From positions 2,418,001 to 2,482,000 of the forward strand of contig NZ_LR734808.1 in NCBI RefSeq assembly GCF_902506655.1: a stretch of 64,000 bases of DNA, read 5' to 3'. The translations under genes and the position numbers were made by a program. Under the pieces are notes generated by a model that searched no databases, was not told the origin of the DNA, and was given only the letters and a program-made list of their open reading frames with translations. Below are positions 53,909 through 61,825 of the stretch, in pieces; positions within the stretch are counted from its first letter, which is position 1; each line of letters starts with the position of its first letter. The stretch comes from Marinoscillum sp. 108 (GTDB lineage: Bacteria; Bacteroidota; Bacteroidia; Cytophagales; Cyclobacteriaceae).

Positions 53909-54235
53909 ATGATCAATGTAACCGATAAAGCAAAAGAGAGGCTCGCAGAGCTAAGAATAGAAGAAGGACACTCACCGGCACATAACGTGCGTGTTGCTGT
54001 CAAAGGTGGCGGTTGCTCCGGTTTGATGTATGACTTACTTTTTGACAATACACTTACTGAAAGCGACGAAGTTTTTGAGGACAAAGGAGTAAAGGTGATT
54101 GTGGACAAAAAAAGCATGCTCTATTTATTGGGCACCACGCTGGATTTCTCTGATGGACTGAACGGCAAAGGATTTCAGTTTATCAACCCGAATGCCTCAC
54201 GTACCTGTGGCTGCGGCGAGAGCTTCGCGGTATAG
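53909..54235 (+). CDS. A-type iron-sulfur carrier protein (IscA/ErpA/HesB family)
   Basis: The 108-residue protein has the three conserved Cys of A-type carriers: Cys36 in VKGGGCSGLMYDLLF and Cys100/Cys102 in RTCGCGESFAV. It accepts Fe-S clusters from a scaffold and passes them to target enzymes. Several Fe-S enzymes occur in this window, including sulfite reductase and CysH. A TTG-initiated start six bases upstream is possible but less likely. Confidence 0.92.
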   Translation: MINVTDKAKERLAELRIEEGHSPAHNVRVAVKGGGCSGLMYDLLFDNTLTESDEVFEDKGVKVIVDKKSMLYLLGTTLDFSDGLNGKGFQFINPNASRTCGCGESFAV

Positions 54236-54264
54236 CTCCCCATCATCACCTACCAGAAAATTGT

Positions 54265-54298
54265 AAAACCACTCTGATTACTCGGGGTGGTTTTTTTT
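54265..54298 (+). terminator. Intrinsic terminator after the IscA-type gene
   Basis: AAAACCACTC pairs with GGGTGGTTTT (one G-T pair) around a short loop, followed by T residues. It lies 30 bases after the stop codon. Confidence 0.75.
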
Positions 54299-54434
54299 AT
54301 AGCTCAGCCCTGAAACAAGCCCTCACTCCACCGTGCTCCTCAACCAAGTCATAGAGCACATTAAGCCATCCAACGAATATGAACCCCTTGGGTACTCACA
54401 TGTTGGCAATTTCGCGGTAGAACAACACCAAACC

Positions 54435-54659
54435 ATGAGACACCTAATTTTAATCAACATGATGTTTCTTGCCCTCCTCTCCTGTGAAAACAAACAAAAT
54501 CTAGTTGGCAACGAGAATGAAAAAGAAACTTCCACACAATCCGCAACTAAAGTACGCAACTATGTGGAATCAGACAGTGGCTACAACAACAGACCCGGAC
54601 GTAAGAAAATCGCATCGGAAGGAGCCTCCGACATCTACAAGAGTAGATTACAGAAATAA
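54435..54659 (+). CDS. Small lipoprotein
   Basis: With the ATG at 54435 the protein has 74 residues and a lipoprotein signal (RHLILINMMFLALLSC). A short hydrophilic body follows (DSGYNNRPGRKKIASEGASD). The upstream part of the longer frame to 54333 shows no coding character. The function is unknown; it is one of two consecutive short lipoprotein genes. Confidence 0.55.
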   Translation: MRHLILINMMFLALLSCENKQNLVGNENEKETSTQSATKVRNYVESDSGYNNRPGRKKIASEGASDIYKSRLQK

Positions 54660-54848
54660 AATATCTGCTGAAAAGAAGGTGAATAAAGAAAACAAAAAAG
54701 GCTTCACACTAGTGATAAACCGTTAATTTCAAGAAAAATCGTTAGTTACATTCACTTTCTCTCATATAATAATTTTTTAAAAAATTAGCAATATTTTAAT
54801 ATTACACGTAAATTGTGTGCACTAAACCAACAAATCAACCTTTTTATC

Positions 54849-55058
54849 ATGAAAAACAAAATTTACCTAGCACTCATTTCTCTGGCTTTTTTCGCCTGTG
54901 GCGGAGCCGGAACTTCTCAATCTGAAAGTACTGCAGCAGACACTGTAGAAGTATCAGAACCTATCGCTGTTGTGGAAGAAGTAGTAGAAGCAGCAGACTC
55001 TCTTGCGATGGAAGTATCTGATTCTGTAGAAGTAGTAACTGAAACAGTAGCAGAGTAA
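54849..55058 (+). CDS. Small acidic lipoprotein
   Basis: With the ATG at 54849 the protein has 69 residues: a lipoprotein signal (KNKIYLALISLAFFAC, Cys 17) and a mature part made almost only of Glu, Val, Ala, Ser and Thr (VVEEVVEAADSLAMEVSD). It has no recognisable domain and is probably disordered on the periplasmic or surface side. A strong terminator follows 23 bases after the stop. Confidence 0.65.
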   Translation: MKNKIYLALISLAFFACGGAGTSQSESTAADTVEVSEPIAVVEEVVEAADSLAMEVSDSVEVVTETVAE

Positions 55059-55081
55059 TCACATTGAAAGTTACAAAAAGT

Positions 55082-55111
55082 AAAAAGCCCGGAAATTCCG
55101 GGCTTTTTTTT
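55082..55111. terminator. Intrinsic terminator between convergent genes
   Basis: AAAAAGCCCGGA pairs with TCCGGGCTTTTT around an AAT loop, followed by T residues. It ends the small lipoprotein transcript and, read in reverse, could end the sulfur operon after cysH. Confidence 0.9.
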
Positions 55112-55151
55112 GGTTTAGCAAACGCTATATAGAGGATTCAAACATGCACAC

Positions 55152-55817
55152 TCATAAGTGCAGCCCGCACTCGGTTTTTTCTTTACCTTCCCACCTTCCT
55201 GCTCTTCCTACTCCTTTTTTGGTACACTGCACACAGCCGATAGACCCAAACCCCTTGTATAAAAGCGGATGAGCGGGAAGCTCATATATGGTACGGTAGA
55301 GATTCAGGTCCTCCTGACTCATATCAATGATGGGATGAAACTTCAGTAACCCTTGAGACTCTTCAAAAATTCTCTTTCCCGCACGATTTTCATTTTGAAA
55401 ACCCAATAGACCTGACACCCATACTTTCTTACCCTTCTTCAAGGCATTCAATGGCTCTACCTTATTGATAAAACAGCAAAAGTCCGGATTGCCCTCCCAA
55501 ACCTTATGATTGCTCGTAAACTCATGGGAGCGCTCCCTTGGCTGAACATCCACCACATTCAGATCAAACTCATTGATGAGCTGATCGCGATACTGAATGG
55601 TTTCCTTAAAAAGGTACCCTGTATTGATCAGGTGAACCGGGTGGCGTGGAGCCACCTTGCTAATCATGTGAATGAGCGCTATGGAGGTGCTCCCAAAGGA
55701 GGTGGTCACCAGGATCTCCTCTGGCTCAAACTCACCAAAGAGCATTTTCAATCGATCCAGATAAGTAAGATTGCCGTATCGGTCATTAAGTTCCAAAAGT
55801 CTCGAATCGGATTCCAT
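55152..55817 (-). CDS. cysH: Phosphoadenylyl/adenylyl-sulfate reductase (Fe-S type)
   Basis: The 221-residue enzyme reduces activated sulfate to sulfite. It has the PP-loop-like segment VTTSFGSTSIALIHM (about 37-51) and the Fe-S ligands Cys114-Cys115 (DFCCFINK) and Cys195/Cys198 (GCVQC). The catalytic ECGLHL C-terminus is also present. Four cluster Cys indicate the [4Fe-4S] type, which usually uses APS, though some use PAPS. The ATG at 55817 avoids overlap with the preceding gene. It is the last gene of the sulfite-reduction operon. Confidence 0.93.
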   Translation of the reverse strand: MESDSRLLELNDRYGNLTYLDRLKMLFGEFEPEEILVTTSFGSTSIALIHMISKVAPRHPVHLINTGYLFKETIQYRDQLINEFDLNVVDVQPRERSHEFTSNHKVWEGNPDFCCFINKVEPLNALKKGKKVWVSGLLGFQNENRAGKRIFEESQGLLKFHPIIDMSQEDLNLYRTIYELPAHPLLYKGFGSIGCVQCTKKGVGRAGRWEGKEKTECGLHL

Positions 55818-55821
55818 ATTT

Positions 55822-56424
55822 TTACTTTCCTTTCTTTGTGAGGACTGAAGTGATCTCATTGAGGCGCTCTACCTTCTCATTAAAATCTCCCTTCAGGTCA
55901 TCTCGTATTGTTTTCAGCTGGTTCAGTAATTCAGGTGTGCTGTCTGGCAAAATATCTTCCAACACCTCTCTGAATCGCTTGGCGAAAGTGGGTGACTTCC
56001 CGTTTGTACTAATCCCAATTTTCAGGTCTCCCTTTTTCACAGTAGACCCCAGGTAAAAGTCGCAAAGGTCAGGGGTGTCGGCAACATTTGTCAGCAATCT
56101 TAACTTTTTGGCCTTTCTCTTCAGTTTCTCATGAAGCGAATAATCATCAGTAGCGAGTATCAAAAGGTCAGCACCTTTCAGGTCGCCACCCCTGACTTTA
56201 CGATTTAATATTTCTATAAACTCCGATCCATCAGCAAGCACTTGCAAGGCTGGAAGGATCAACGGAGCAATAATTCTTATTCGAGCCTTGGGATCATTCT
56301 TCAGCAATGCCTCTACTTTTTCCAGGCCCACATTTCCTCCACCCACCACCACGGTCTGTATCTGGTTGAGCTTTAGAAAAACCGGAAATAACACATTACC
56401 CTCAGAAAGACCTACTTCATTCAT
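55822..56424 (-). CDS. Precorrin-2 dehydrogenase/ferrochelatase-like siroheme synthase
   Basis: The 200-residue protein matches the CysG N-terminal/Met8p type. A Rossmann fold (FLKLNQIQTVVVGGGNVGLE, about 14-33) is followed by LLILATDDYSLHEKLKRKAK and FYLGSTVKKGDLKIGISTNG. It oxidises precorrin-2 and inserts Fe2+ to make siroheme, the cofactor of the sulfite reductase encoded in the same operon. Its start overlaps the methyltransferase stop by four bases. Confidence 0.92.
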   Translation of the reverse strand: MNEVGLSEGNVLFPVFLKLNQIQTVVVGGGNVGLEKVEALLKNDPKARIRIIAPLILPALQVLADGSEFIEILNRKVRGGDLKGADLLILATDDYSLHEKLKRKAKKLRLLTNVADTPDLCDFYLGSTVKKGDLKIGISTNGKSPTFAKRFREVLEDILPDSTPELLNQLKTIRDDLKGDFNEKVERLNEITSVLTKKGK

Positions 56425-57191
56425 GCTACCTCGGATTTAGCTGCTTCCCACCAGGTATTCACCTGCTGCTGGTTGCTAGCCTGGGCAGCCCCTTCTCCAA
56501 AAATCAAAAGTGCTGGTGCCTCAGGTTTCGCTTTGGCTGCTATGGCCGCTATATCTTTTGCCTTTCCTTTGATGACATCTCCATCAGCGTGAGAACCCTT
56601 GCTAATAATGGCTGCGGGTAAGTCACCCCGTCCGAACTCCACATATGCCCTCGCAATCAGGTCTATTTTACCTAATCCCATAAAAAATAAAGTGGTAGGT
56701 GAATGCTCAGCAGCTCTGAGTACATCCTCGCTGAGCGTACCCTCACTGGTAGTAGCAGTCACCACCGTAAAGCTTTGATTGACCCCACGGCAAGTCAGTG
56801 GTATCCCAAAATAGCCCGGCAGCATCACACTACTGATACCCAGCACCACGTCCACCTCTATTCCATGCCTCTCAGCAATCGCTTTTTCTTCACACCCGCG
56901 TGCAAAAACAAACGGATCTCCACCCTTAAGACGCACCACATGGCCCATCTCTTTGGCATATTGCACAATCAGGTGATTGATCGTATCCTGCGACACACTA
57001 GACTTGCCTGCCCTTTTGCCCACAGGTATGTGCACCGCATCTGGCGCATAGCTCAAAAGCTCAGGATCCACCAGCGCATCATACAGGACTACATCAGCTT
57101 TTTGTAGAGCCTTCACACCTTTCACAGTGATCAGCTCAGGATCTCCGGGACCAGCGCCCACGAGCGTAAGTTTTGGTGTTTTCGTCATCAC
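56421..57191 (-). CDS. cobA: Uroporphyrinogen-III C-methyltransferase
   Basis: The 256-residue SAM-dependent enzyme makes precorrin-2 for siroheme. Motifs are LTLVGAGPGDPELITVKGVK, VRLKGGDPFVFARGCEEKAI and VVLGISSVMLPGYFGIPLT. The starts at 57191 and 57188 are equivalent. It lies directly after the sulfite reductase gene with no gap. The use of SAM as donor fits the SAM riboswitch in the operon leader, since the operon both feeds and consumes SAM. Confidence 0.95.
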   Translation of the reverse strand: MMTKTPKLTLVGAGPGDPELITVKGVKALQKADVVLYDALVDPELLSYAPDAVHIPVGKRAGKSSVSQDTINHLIVQYAKEMGHVVRLKGGDPFVFARGCEEKAIAERHGIEVDVVLGISSVMLPGYFGIPLTCRGVNQSFTVVTATTSEGTLSEDVLRAAEHSPTTLFFMGLGKIDLIARAYVEFGRGDLPAAIISKGSHADGDVIKGKAKDIAAIAAKAKPEAPALLIFGEGAAQASNQQQVNTWWEAAKSEVA

Positions 57192-59312
57192 TTATGCTTT
57201 ATAAAATTCGTTTACTACCAACTTGTCTTTAGCCTCTTTGCTTCGGAAATTATTGACCTGGGCAAAGAAATCATTGGCCTGACCAAGATATGCGGCTGCA
57301 AAAGCTTCGTCGGGCTCGTACTTATTGATCTGGAGTACTAACTCAGAGAAGGATTCGATCCCTTCAAACTCACCAGTCTCCACACAATGTTTCTGGAAGT
57401 CTTCTATGATACCAATGTGGGTATTGCATTGAATGTCTTTGCTGAGCAAAATAGCCTTGGCTCCAATGACAAACGTATTGTAGCTATAGTAGATAGCATC
57501 CGCCCACTTGCCCTCTGCCAGGGTTCTTTTACCACTAGCCAAGCGATCGCCGGCATCATTGAGGATAGTGCCCACCAAATCCATCATGACTCCTGCGCAC
57601 TCTCCCACTCCAATTTCCGGCACAAAATCATCTACTTTGCCCCAATCCTGATAATCTTCATCACGAAGTGTTTTCACATCGGCAATGTGTTTCAGAATGT
57701 CATAGAAGTATCGTTTTCCCCTTCTTCTAAAGTAAGCGTTGAAATACTCCTCCTCAGTGGCATTTTCCTCATAGTCATTGAGCAAAGTCCTCACCGTATC
57801 CGGAATTCGCTTGGTAGGTATTTTGATAACCTTCTCAGCAATATTCCCTTTTCCATCCGGATCAAGCCCTCCACCTATCACCACCTGCATGGCGGGAGAT
57901 ACCTTGTCACCATTCTTGATGCTACTGCCATGGAAGCCAATATTGGCCACCATATGCTGGCCACAAGAGTTCATACATCCGCTTATTTTTATTTTAATCA
58001 AAGTTTCATCCACCAGGTGGGGAAACTCATCACGGATCAAATCTTCCAAAACAAGGGCCAGTGCAGTACTATTGGTCACCCCAAGGTTACAGGTGTCTGT
58101 ACCCGGGCAGGCTGTCACATCCGCGAGGGTATCAAAGCCCGGAGCTGCATAATCCAACTCCTGCAAGGCCTGGTACACCGCGGGGATATTCTCCAGACGG
58201 ATGTATTTGAGTAGCAACCCCTGGTTGAGGGTAAACCGAATGTCTTCAGCAGCATATGTTCGAGCTATGTCAGCCAGTTTTCTTGCCTTTGGTGATTTGA
58301 TGTCTCCAAGAGGTATTCTCACTTTCACGGCGTAGAATCCTTCCTGCTTCTGCTCAAACACGTTGGTGAGAAACCATTCCTTATAAGCAGTATTGGGCTC
58401 AAAATCACCCACTCCCAAGATCGACTGATCCTCAGGCACTTTGGTGATCACCTTTTTGGTGTTGATCTTGTAGGTCTGATGCTTCAGAGATTTGCGCTCT
58501 TCTTCTATCAGTTTCATGAACCCTTCAAGACCGATCCCCTTGTTAGGCTCTATCAGATACTTCAGTCTCGCTTTGTGTCTTCGCTCCCGCTCTCCGTACC
58601 GATCAAACACCCGAAGGCCTGCTTCTATAAAAGGAATCAGTTCATCCTGAGGTAGGAAATCATAAGCCAACTGCCCCATAAATGACTGAGCACCAAGCCC
58701 ACCACCTACAATCACTTCAAATCCGTAGGCGCCATTCTTGATCTTAGGAATAAACCCAAAATCATGGATATAAGTGAATGCCGCATCCGACTTAGAGGAT
58801 GAAAAAGCAATTTTCACCTTTCTCCCCATTTCCTGACAAATGGGGTTTCTGAGGAAGTACTCAAATACCCCCTGAGCGTAGGGAGATACATCAAACGGCT
58901 CCTCGGGATCAATACCCGCATATGGAGAAGCCGTCACGTTGCGAACGGTATTACCACAAGCCTCCTTGGTGGTCACCCCTACGGACTCCAGAGCCTCCCA
59001 CATTTCCGGTGTATCCTGCAGCCTCACAAAATGAAGTTGGATATTTTGTCTGGTAGTGAGGTGAAGGTTACCATTCGTATATTTTTCTGAAAGATTGGCC
59101 ACCGTCTCCAGCTGATCCGGGGTGATTTTCCCAAACGGCAGCTTCAAACGAAACATCTGCACGCCTTGCTGACGCTGCCCATAAACTCCTCTGGCCAGAC
59201 GAAAAGACTTGAAACGCTCCTCAGGTATTCTGCCAAGATTAAAATCCTGGATTTTATCCTTGAGCTCTTTGATGTCGGCTTTGGCCTCTTTGCTGATGTC
59301 TTTTGTGATCAT
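57192..59312 (-). CDS. Siroheme-dependent sulfite (or nitrite) reductase with a C-terminal HEPN-like domain
   Basis: The 706-residue protein has ferredoxin-like repeats (about 60-130 and 330-395) and the two siroheme/[4Fe-4S] Cys pairs, TACPGTDTCNLGVTNS (about 400-415) and ISGCMNSCGQHM (about 443-454). The core ends near residue 560. The last 140 residues form an additional helical domain resembling HEPN (WADAIYYSYNTFVIGAKAIL), seen in Bacteroidota homologues. Adjacent cysH and siroheme genes favour sulfite over nitrite as substrate. It is the first structural gene, preceded by an attenuator-like leader. Confidence 0.92.
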   Translation of the reverse strand: MITKDISKEAKADIKELKDKIQDFNLGRIPEERFKSFRLARGVYGQRQQGVQMFRLKLPFGKITPDQLETVANLSEKYTNGNLHLTTRQNIQLHFVRLQDTPEMWEALESVGVTTKEACGNTVRNVTASPYAGIDPEEPFDVSPYAQGVFEYFLRNPICQEMGRKVKIAFSSSKSDAAFTYIHDFGFIPKIKNGAYGFEVIVGGGLGAQSFMGQLAYDFLPQDELIPFIEAGLRVFDRYGERERRHKARLKYLIEPNKGIGLEGFMKLIEEERKSLKHQTYKINTKKVITKVPEDQSILGVGDFEPNTAYKEWFLTNVFEQKQEGFYAVKVRIPLGDIKSPKARKLADIARTYAAEDIRFTLNQGLLLKYIRLENIPAVYQALQELDYAAPGFDTLADVTACPGTDTCNLGVTNSTALALVLEDLIRDEFPHLVDETLIKIKISGCMNSCGQHMVANIGFHGSSIKNGDKVSPAMQVVIGGGLDPDGKGNIAEKVIKIPTKRIPDTVRTLLNDYEENATEEEYFNAYFRRRGKRYFYDILKHIADVKTLRDEDYQDWGKVDDFVPEIGVGECAGVMMDLVGTILNDAGDRLASGKRTLAEGKWADAIYYSYNTFVIGAKAILLSKDIQCNTHIGIIEDFQKHCVETGEFEGIESFSELVLQINKYEPDEAFAAAYLGQANDFFAQVNNFRSKEAKDKLVVNEFYKA

Positions 59313-59328
59313 TTTTTTGTTTTTTCTA

Positions 59329-59364
59329 TAAAAAAAGCCCCTGAATGAAGTCTCCCGGGGCTTT
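59329..59364 (-). terminator. Leader terminator (attenuator) of the sulfur operon
   Basis: On the minus strand AAAGCCCC (59364-59357) pairs with GGGGCTTT (59341-59334), followed by a run of U residues, only about 20 bases before the sulfite reductase ATG at 59312. A terminator right before the first structural gene is an attenuator. Its 5' arm overlaps the alternative pairing listed at 59353-59410. Confidence 0.85.
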
Positions 59365-59410
59365 AGTTACACAATGAAAATATTTTATTTATTTCTGGTG
59401 CTTCCCGGGA
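59353..59410 (-). promoter_or_regulatory. Predicted antiterminator pairing of the sulfur operon leader
   Basis: On the minus strand TCCCGGG (59410-59404) can pair with CCCGGGA (59359-59353) over seven bases. The second strand overlaps the first arm of the terminator, so the two structures exclude each other. The first strand begins three bases after the stop codon of the upstream Cys-rich reading frame. A ribosome at that stop would mask it; a ribosome stalled on the Cys codons would leave it free. Confidence 0.55.
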
Positions 59411-59412
59411 TG

Positions 59413-59505
59413 TCATGTACAAATGCAGCATATGCAACACACGCATGCGCAGCAACAACATGACATTAGAAAGAATAAAGGGTTACAATTGAACTTAAAA
59501 GGCAT
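59413..59505 (-). CDS. Cys-rich leader peptide 2 of the sulfur operon
   Basis: A 30-codon minus-strand frame (ATG at 59505; an internal ATG at 59466 gives a 17-residue version) ends with MSCCCCACVCCICCICT. In total 11 of its 30 residues are Cys, encoded by both UGU and UGC. It lies directly before the predicted antiterminator and terminator in front of sulfite reductase. The natural reading is a regulatory peptide whose translation slows when charged tRNA-Cys is scarce, releasing transcription of the cysteine-producing operon. Confidence 0.75.
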   Translation of the reverse strand: MPFKFNCNPLFFLMSCCCCACVCCICCICT

Positions 59506-59558
59506 TATGATAAAAGTTGTTGGATAAAAAGGTGCTGTATTTCAGTAAGGGATAGGGA

Positions 59559-59642
59559 TCACTTACAACAACAGCAACAACAACTCATCGAATGTCTCGA
59601 GAGGTCAATTGACTTAAAAAAGAAGGTTGTTTGTAAATTCAT
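59559..59642 (-). CDS. Poly-Cys leader peptide 1 of the sulfur operon
   Basis: A 27-codon minus-strand frame (ATG at 59642, TGA at 59561-59559) ends SMSCCCCCCK. Six consecutive Cys codons occupy 59582-59565, just before the stop. It starts 16 bases after the SAM riboswitch. It differs from leader peptide 2 in sequence apart from the Cys run, so this may be independent acquisition of the same sensing device. No good terminator lies between the two frames, so its effect may be on translation, RNA stability or Rho access rather than on an intrinsic terminator. Confidence 0.7.
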   Translation of the reverse strand: MNLQTTFFFKSIDLSRHSMSCCCCCCK

Positions 59643-59654
59643 GGTCAATTAATT

Positions 59655-59762
59655 CATATTTATTCCGGCAACCGCCAGAAACAGGAATTAGCACCTTAAA
59701 CATTGCTTTCAGGTTGCTAGCGCTTCACAGAGCCCGTCTCTCCACGCTTCTTTATAAATCAA
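59655..59762 (-). promoter_or_regulatory. SAM-I type riboswitch upstream of the sulfur operon
   Basis: Read on the minus strand, the region contains the conserved SAM-I elements in order: GTGGAGAGACGGGCTC, then TGAAGC, AGCAACC, and AAGGTGCTAATTCC near the 3' end. The closing P1 stem can form from ATTTAT (59759-59754) and ATAAAT (59663-59658). Known SAM-I riboswitches in Bacteroidota look very similar. Binding of SAM is expected to reduce expression of the downstream genes. The expression platform is not obvious, because no terminator follows directly. Confidence 0.9.
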
Positions 59763-59932
59763 TTATACGCTAATTGATGAGGCAAAGGTGAGTCACAAAA
59801 CTGAGACTTCAAAACTTCCGAATCAAAATAACGATAACTTGTATTGAAAAATTCAATTTTTCAAAATTTTACGCTCATATTTCCAATTTTCGCAAATGAA
59901 CCACTGGCATTTCCAGCATTTCACTTCCTTCG

Positions 59933-61819
59933 TTAATAAGCGCGCACCTCAGAGCCTTTCATGAAATTCATAAAGGCCTTATTTACCACCCGGTTTCCCC
60001 CAGGGGTAGGGTAATCACCCGTAAAGTACCAATCGCCAATATGGTTAGGGCATGCCTTGTGTAGGTTTTCTACTGTTTGATAGACTACTTCCAGTTCAGC
60101 TTTCATGCCTTTAGGCCGAACAATATTCGTAATCATGGCTGAAACTTCATCGTAAGTGAAAGGAGCATACAGTTCCTTCACAAAGTTGCGCTGATTTTTA
60201 TCTCCCGTGCTGGCCAGACATTTTTCATATACCTCGTCCAACAGATACTCCTTATCATGCTTCTGAAGCAAGGCAAGCACCGCCCTGAAGGCCACAAAAT
60301 CCTTCATCTTACTCATATCTATCCCATAGCAGTCCGGGAATCGTATCTGAGGAGCAGATGATACAATCACCACTTTTTTAGGCTCCAGCCTATCCAGCAG
60401 TGTCAGAATACTTTTCTCCAAAGTGGTACCCCTCACGATAGAATCATCGATTACCACGAGTGTATCTTTTCGCTTATTGATCACCTCATAGGTGGTGTCA
60501 TATACGTGCGCCACCAGATCGTCTCTGTGCGCATCATCGGTAATGAAAGTTCGAAGTTTGGCATCCTTCAACACTAACTTCTCCACCCTTGGGCGAAAAG
60601 AAAGTAACTCTTCCAGTGAATCCGCACTGGGCTTCTGATCGAGTATAATATCCTTTCGCTGGGCAATGAGGTAATTATCAATACCTCTCAGGAGGCCCAA
60701 AAAGGAGGTTTCCGCTGTATTGGGGATGTACGAGAAAACTGCATTTTTCAGGTCAAAATTGACCGATTTGAGGACGCTCGGGATAAGTAGTTCTCCCAAT
60801 TTCCGGCGCTCATTGTAGATATCAGGATCGGTACCTCTGGAAAAATAAATCCGCTCAAAAGAACAGGACTTTTTCACCCTTGGCTCAATAAACTTCACCT
60901 CCCTGTAGCTACCATCTTTCTCAATGATCAATGCATGACCCGGTGGTATTTCACGGATCTCATTGTAATTACATTCGAAGGTGGTTTTGATGGCTGGCTT
61001 CTCTGAAGCCACTACCACCACATCATCATCGGCATAGTAGTAGGCTGGTCGTATGCCATTGGGATCGCGCGCTACGAATGCTGCGCCATACCCCAGCATC
61101 CCCGTCATGGTGTATCCACCATCAAAGTCGCGACAGGACTTTTCAAGAATACGCTGCAGATCCAGTTCCTGCTCTATGATATCTGTGATTTCAATATTGG
61201 TTTTAGTCCCCCTGTATTTATTAAAAACTGCCTGATTGGCTTCATCCAAAAAGTGGCCAATTTTCTCCATCACAGTGACGGTATCCACCATTTCCTTAGG
61301 GTGCTGCCCCAAAGAGACCAGCTTGTCAAAAAGCTCGTCCACGTTAGTCATGTTGAAGTTGCCGGCCATCACCAGGTTTCGACTTCTCCAGTTATTTTGT
61401 CTTAAAAAAGGATGGCAGCTTTCGATCCCGTTCTTTCCATGTGTACCATACCTCAGGTGACCCAGCCATACTTCACCGGTGAAAGCATAATTATCTTTCA
61501 TCCATTGAGCATCGTAGAAGCTGTCGCCTCCTTCCTTCTTTGCTTTATTATATTTTCTGCTGATTTTGCCGAATATGTCCTCGATCGGCTGCTGATTGGT
61601 GGTGCGGTATCTGCTGATGTATCTGGTGCCGGGCGGCATATCCAGTTTGATGTTGGCTACTCCTACGCCATCCTGCCCCCTATTGTGCTGCTTTTGCATG
61701 AGCAGGTACATCTTTTTTGCTGCAAACGCCGGAGATCCGTATTTATCAATGTAATACTGGAGGGGCTTTCTGAGGCGAAGTACAGCTACTCCACATTCGT
61801 GTTTGATAGGGTCGCTCAT
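59933..61819 (-). CDS. PurF-like class II glutamine amidotransferase/amidophosphoribosyltransferase
   Basis: The 628-residue protein has an N-terminal Ntn glutaminase domain with its nucleophile Cys9 (KHECGVAVLRL). An eight-residue propeptide precedes it that would have to be removed. Further glutaminase motifs are NRGQDGVGVANI and GHLRYGTHGKNG. The C-terminal phosphoribosyltransferase domain keeps the PRPP loop VVIDDSIVRGTTLEKSI. The family makes phosphoribosylamine in purine synthesis, but this protein is longer than standard PurF (about 470-505). It could be a second, divergent copy. It follows nuoN by six bases. Confidence 0.85.
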   Translation of the reverse strand: MSDPIKHECGVAVLRLRKPLQYYIDKYGSPAFAAKKMYLLMQKQHNRGQDGVGVANIKLDMPPGTRYISRYRTTNQQPIEDIFGKISRKYNKAKKEGGDSFYDAQWMKDNYAFTGEVWLGHLRYGTHGKNGIESCHPFLRQNNWRSRNLVMAGNFNMTNVDELFDKLVSLGQHPKEMVDTVTVMEKIGHFLDEANQAVFNKYRGTKTNIEITDIIEQELDLQRILEKSCRDFDGGYTMTGMLGYGAAFVARDPNGIRPAYYYADDDVVVVASEKPAIKTTFECNYNEIREIPPGHALIIEKDGSYREVKFIEPRVKKSCSFERIYFSRGTDPDIYNERRKLGELLIPSVLKSVNFDLKNAVFSYIPNTAETSFLGLLRGIDNYLIAQRKDIILDQKPSADSLEELLSFRPRVEKLVLKDAKLRTFITDDAHRDDLVAHVYDTTYEVINKRKDTLVVIDDSIVRGTTLEKSILTLLDRLEPKKVVIVSSAPQIRFPDCYGIDMSKMKDFVAFRAVLALLQKHDKEYLLDEVYEKCLASTGDKNQRNFVKELYAPFTYDEVSAMITNIVRPKGMKAELEVVYQTVENLHKACPNHIGDWYFTGDYPTPGGNRVVNKAFMNFMKGSEVRAY

Positions 61820-61825
61820 GGTTAG

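Noticed and set aside
57387-58214. Long plus-strand frame antisense to sulfite reductase
   Set aside because: The minus-strand frame carries the full set of siroheme Cys motifs; the plus frame has shadow composition.
59565-59582. ACA/ACAGCA repeat as a simple-sequence microsatellite
   Set aside because: Read on the minus strand it is exactly in frame with a start and stop codon and contains one TGC among TGT codons. A second Cys-rich frame with mixed codons sits downstream, so a coding explanation is better.
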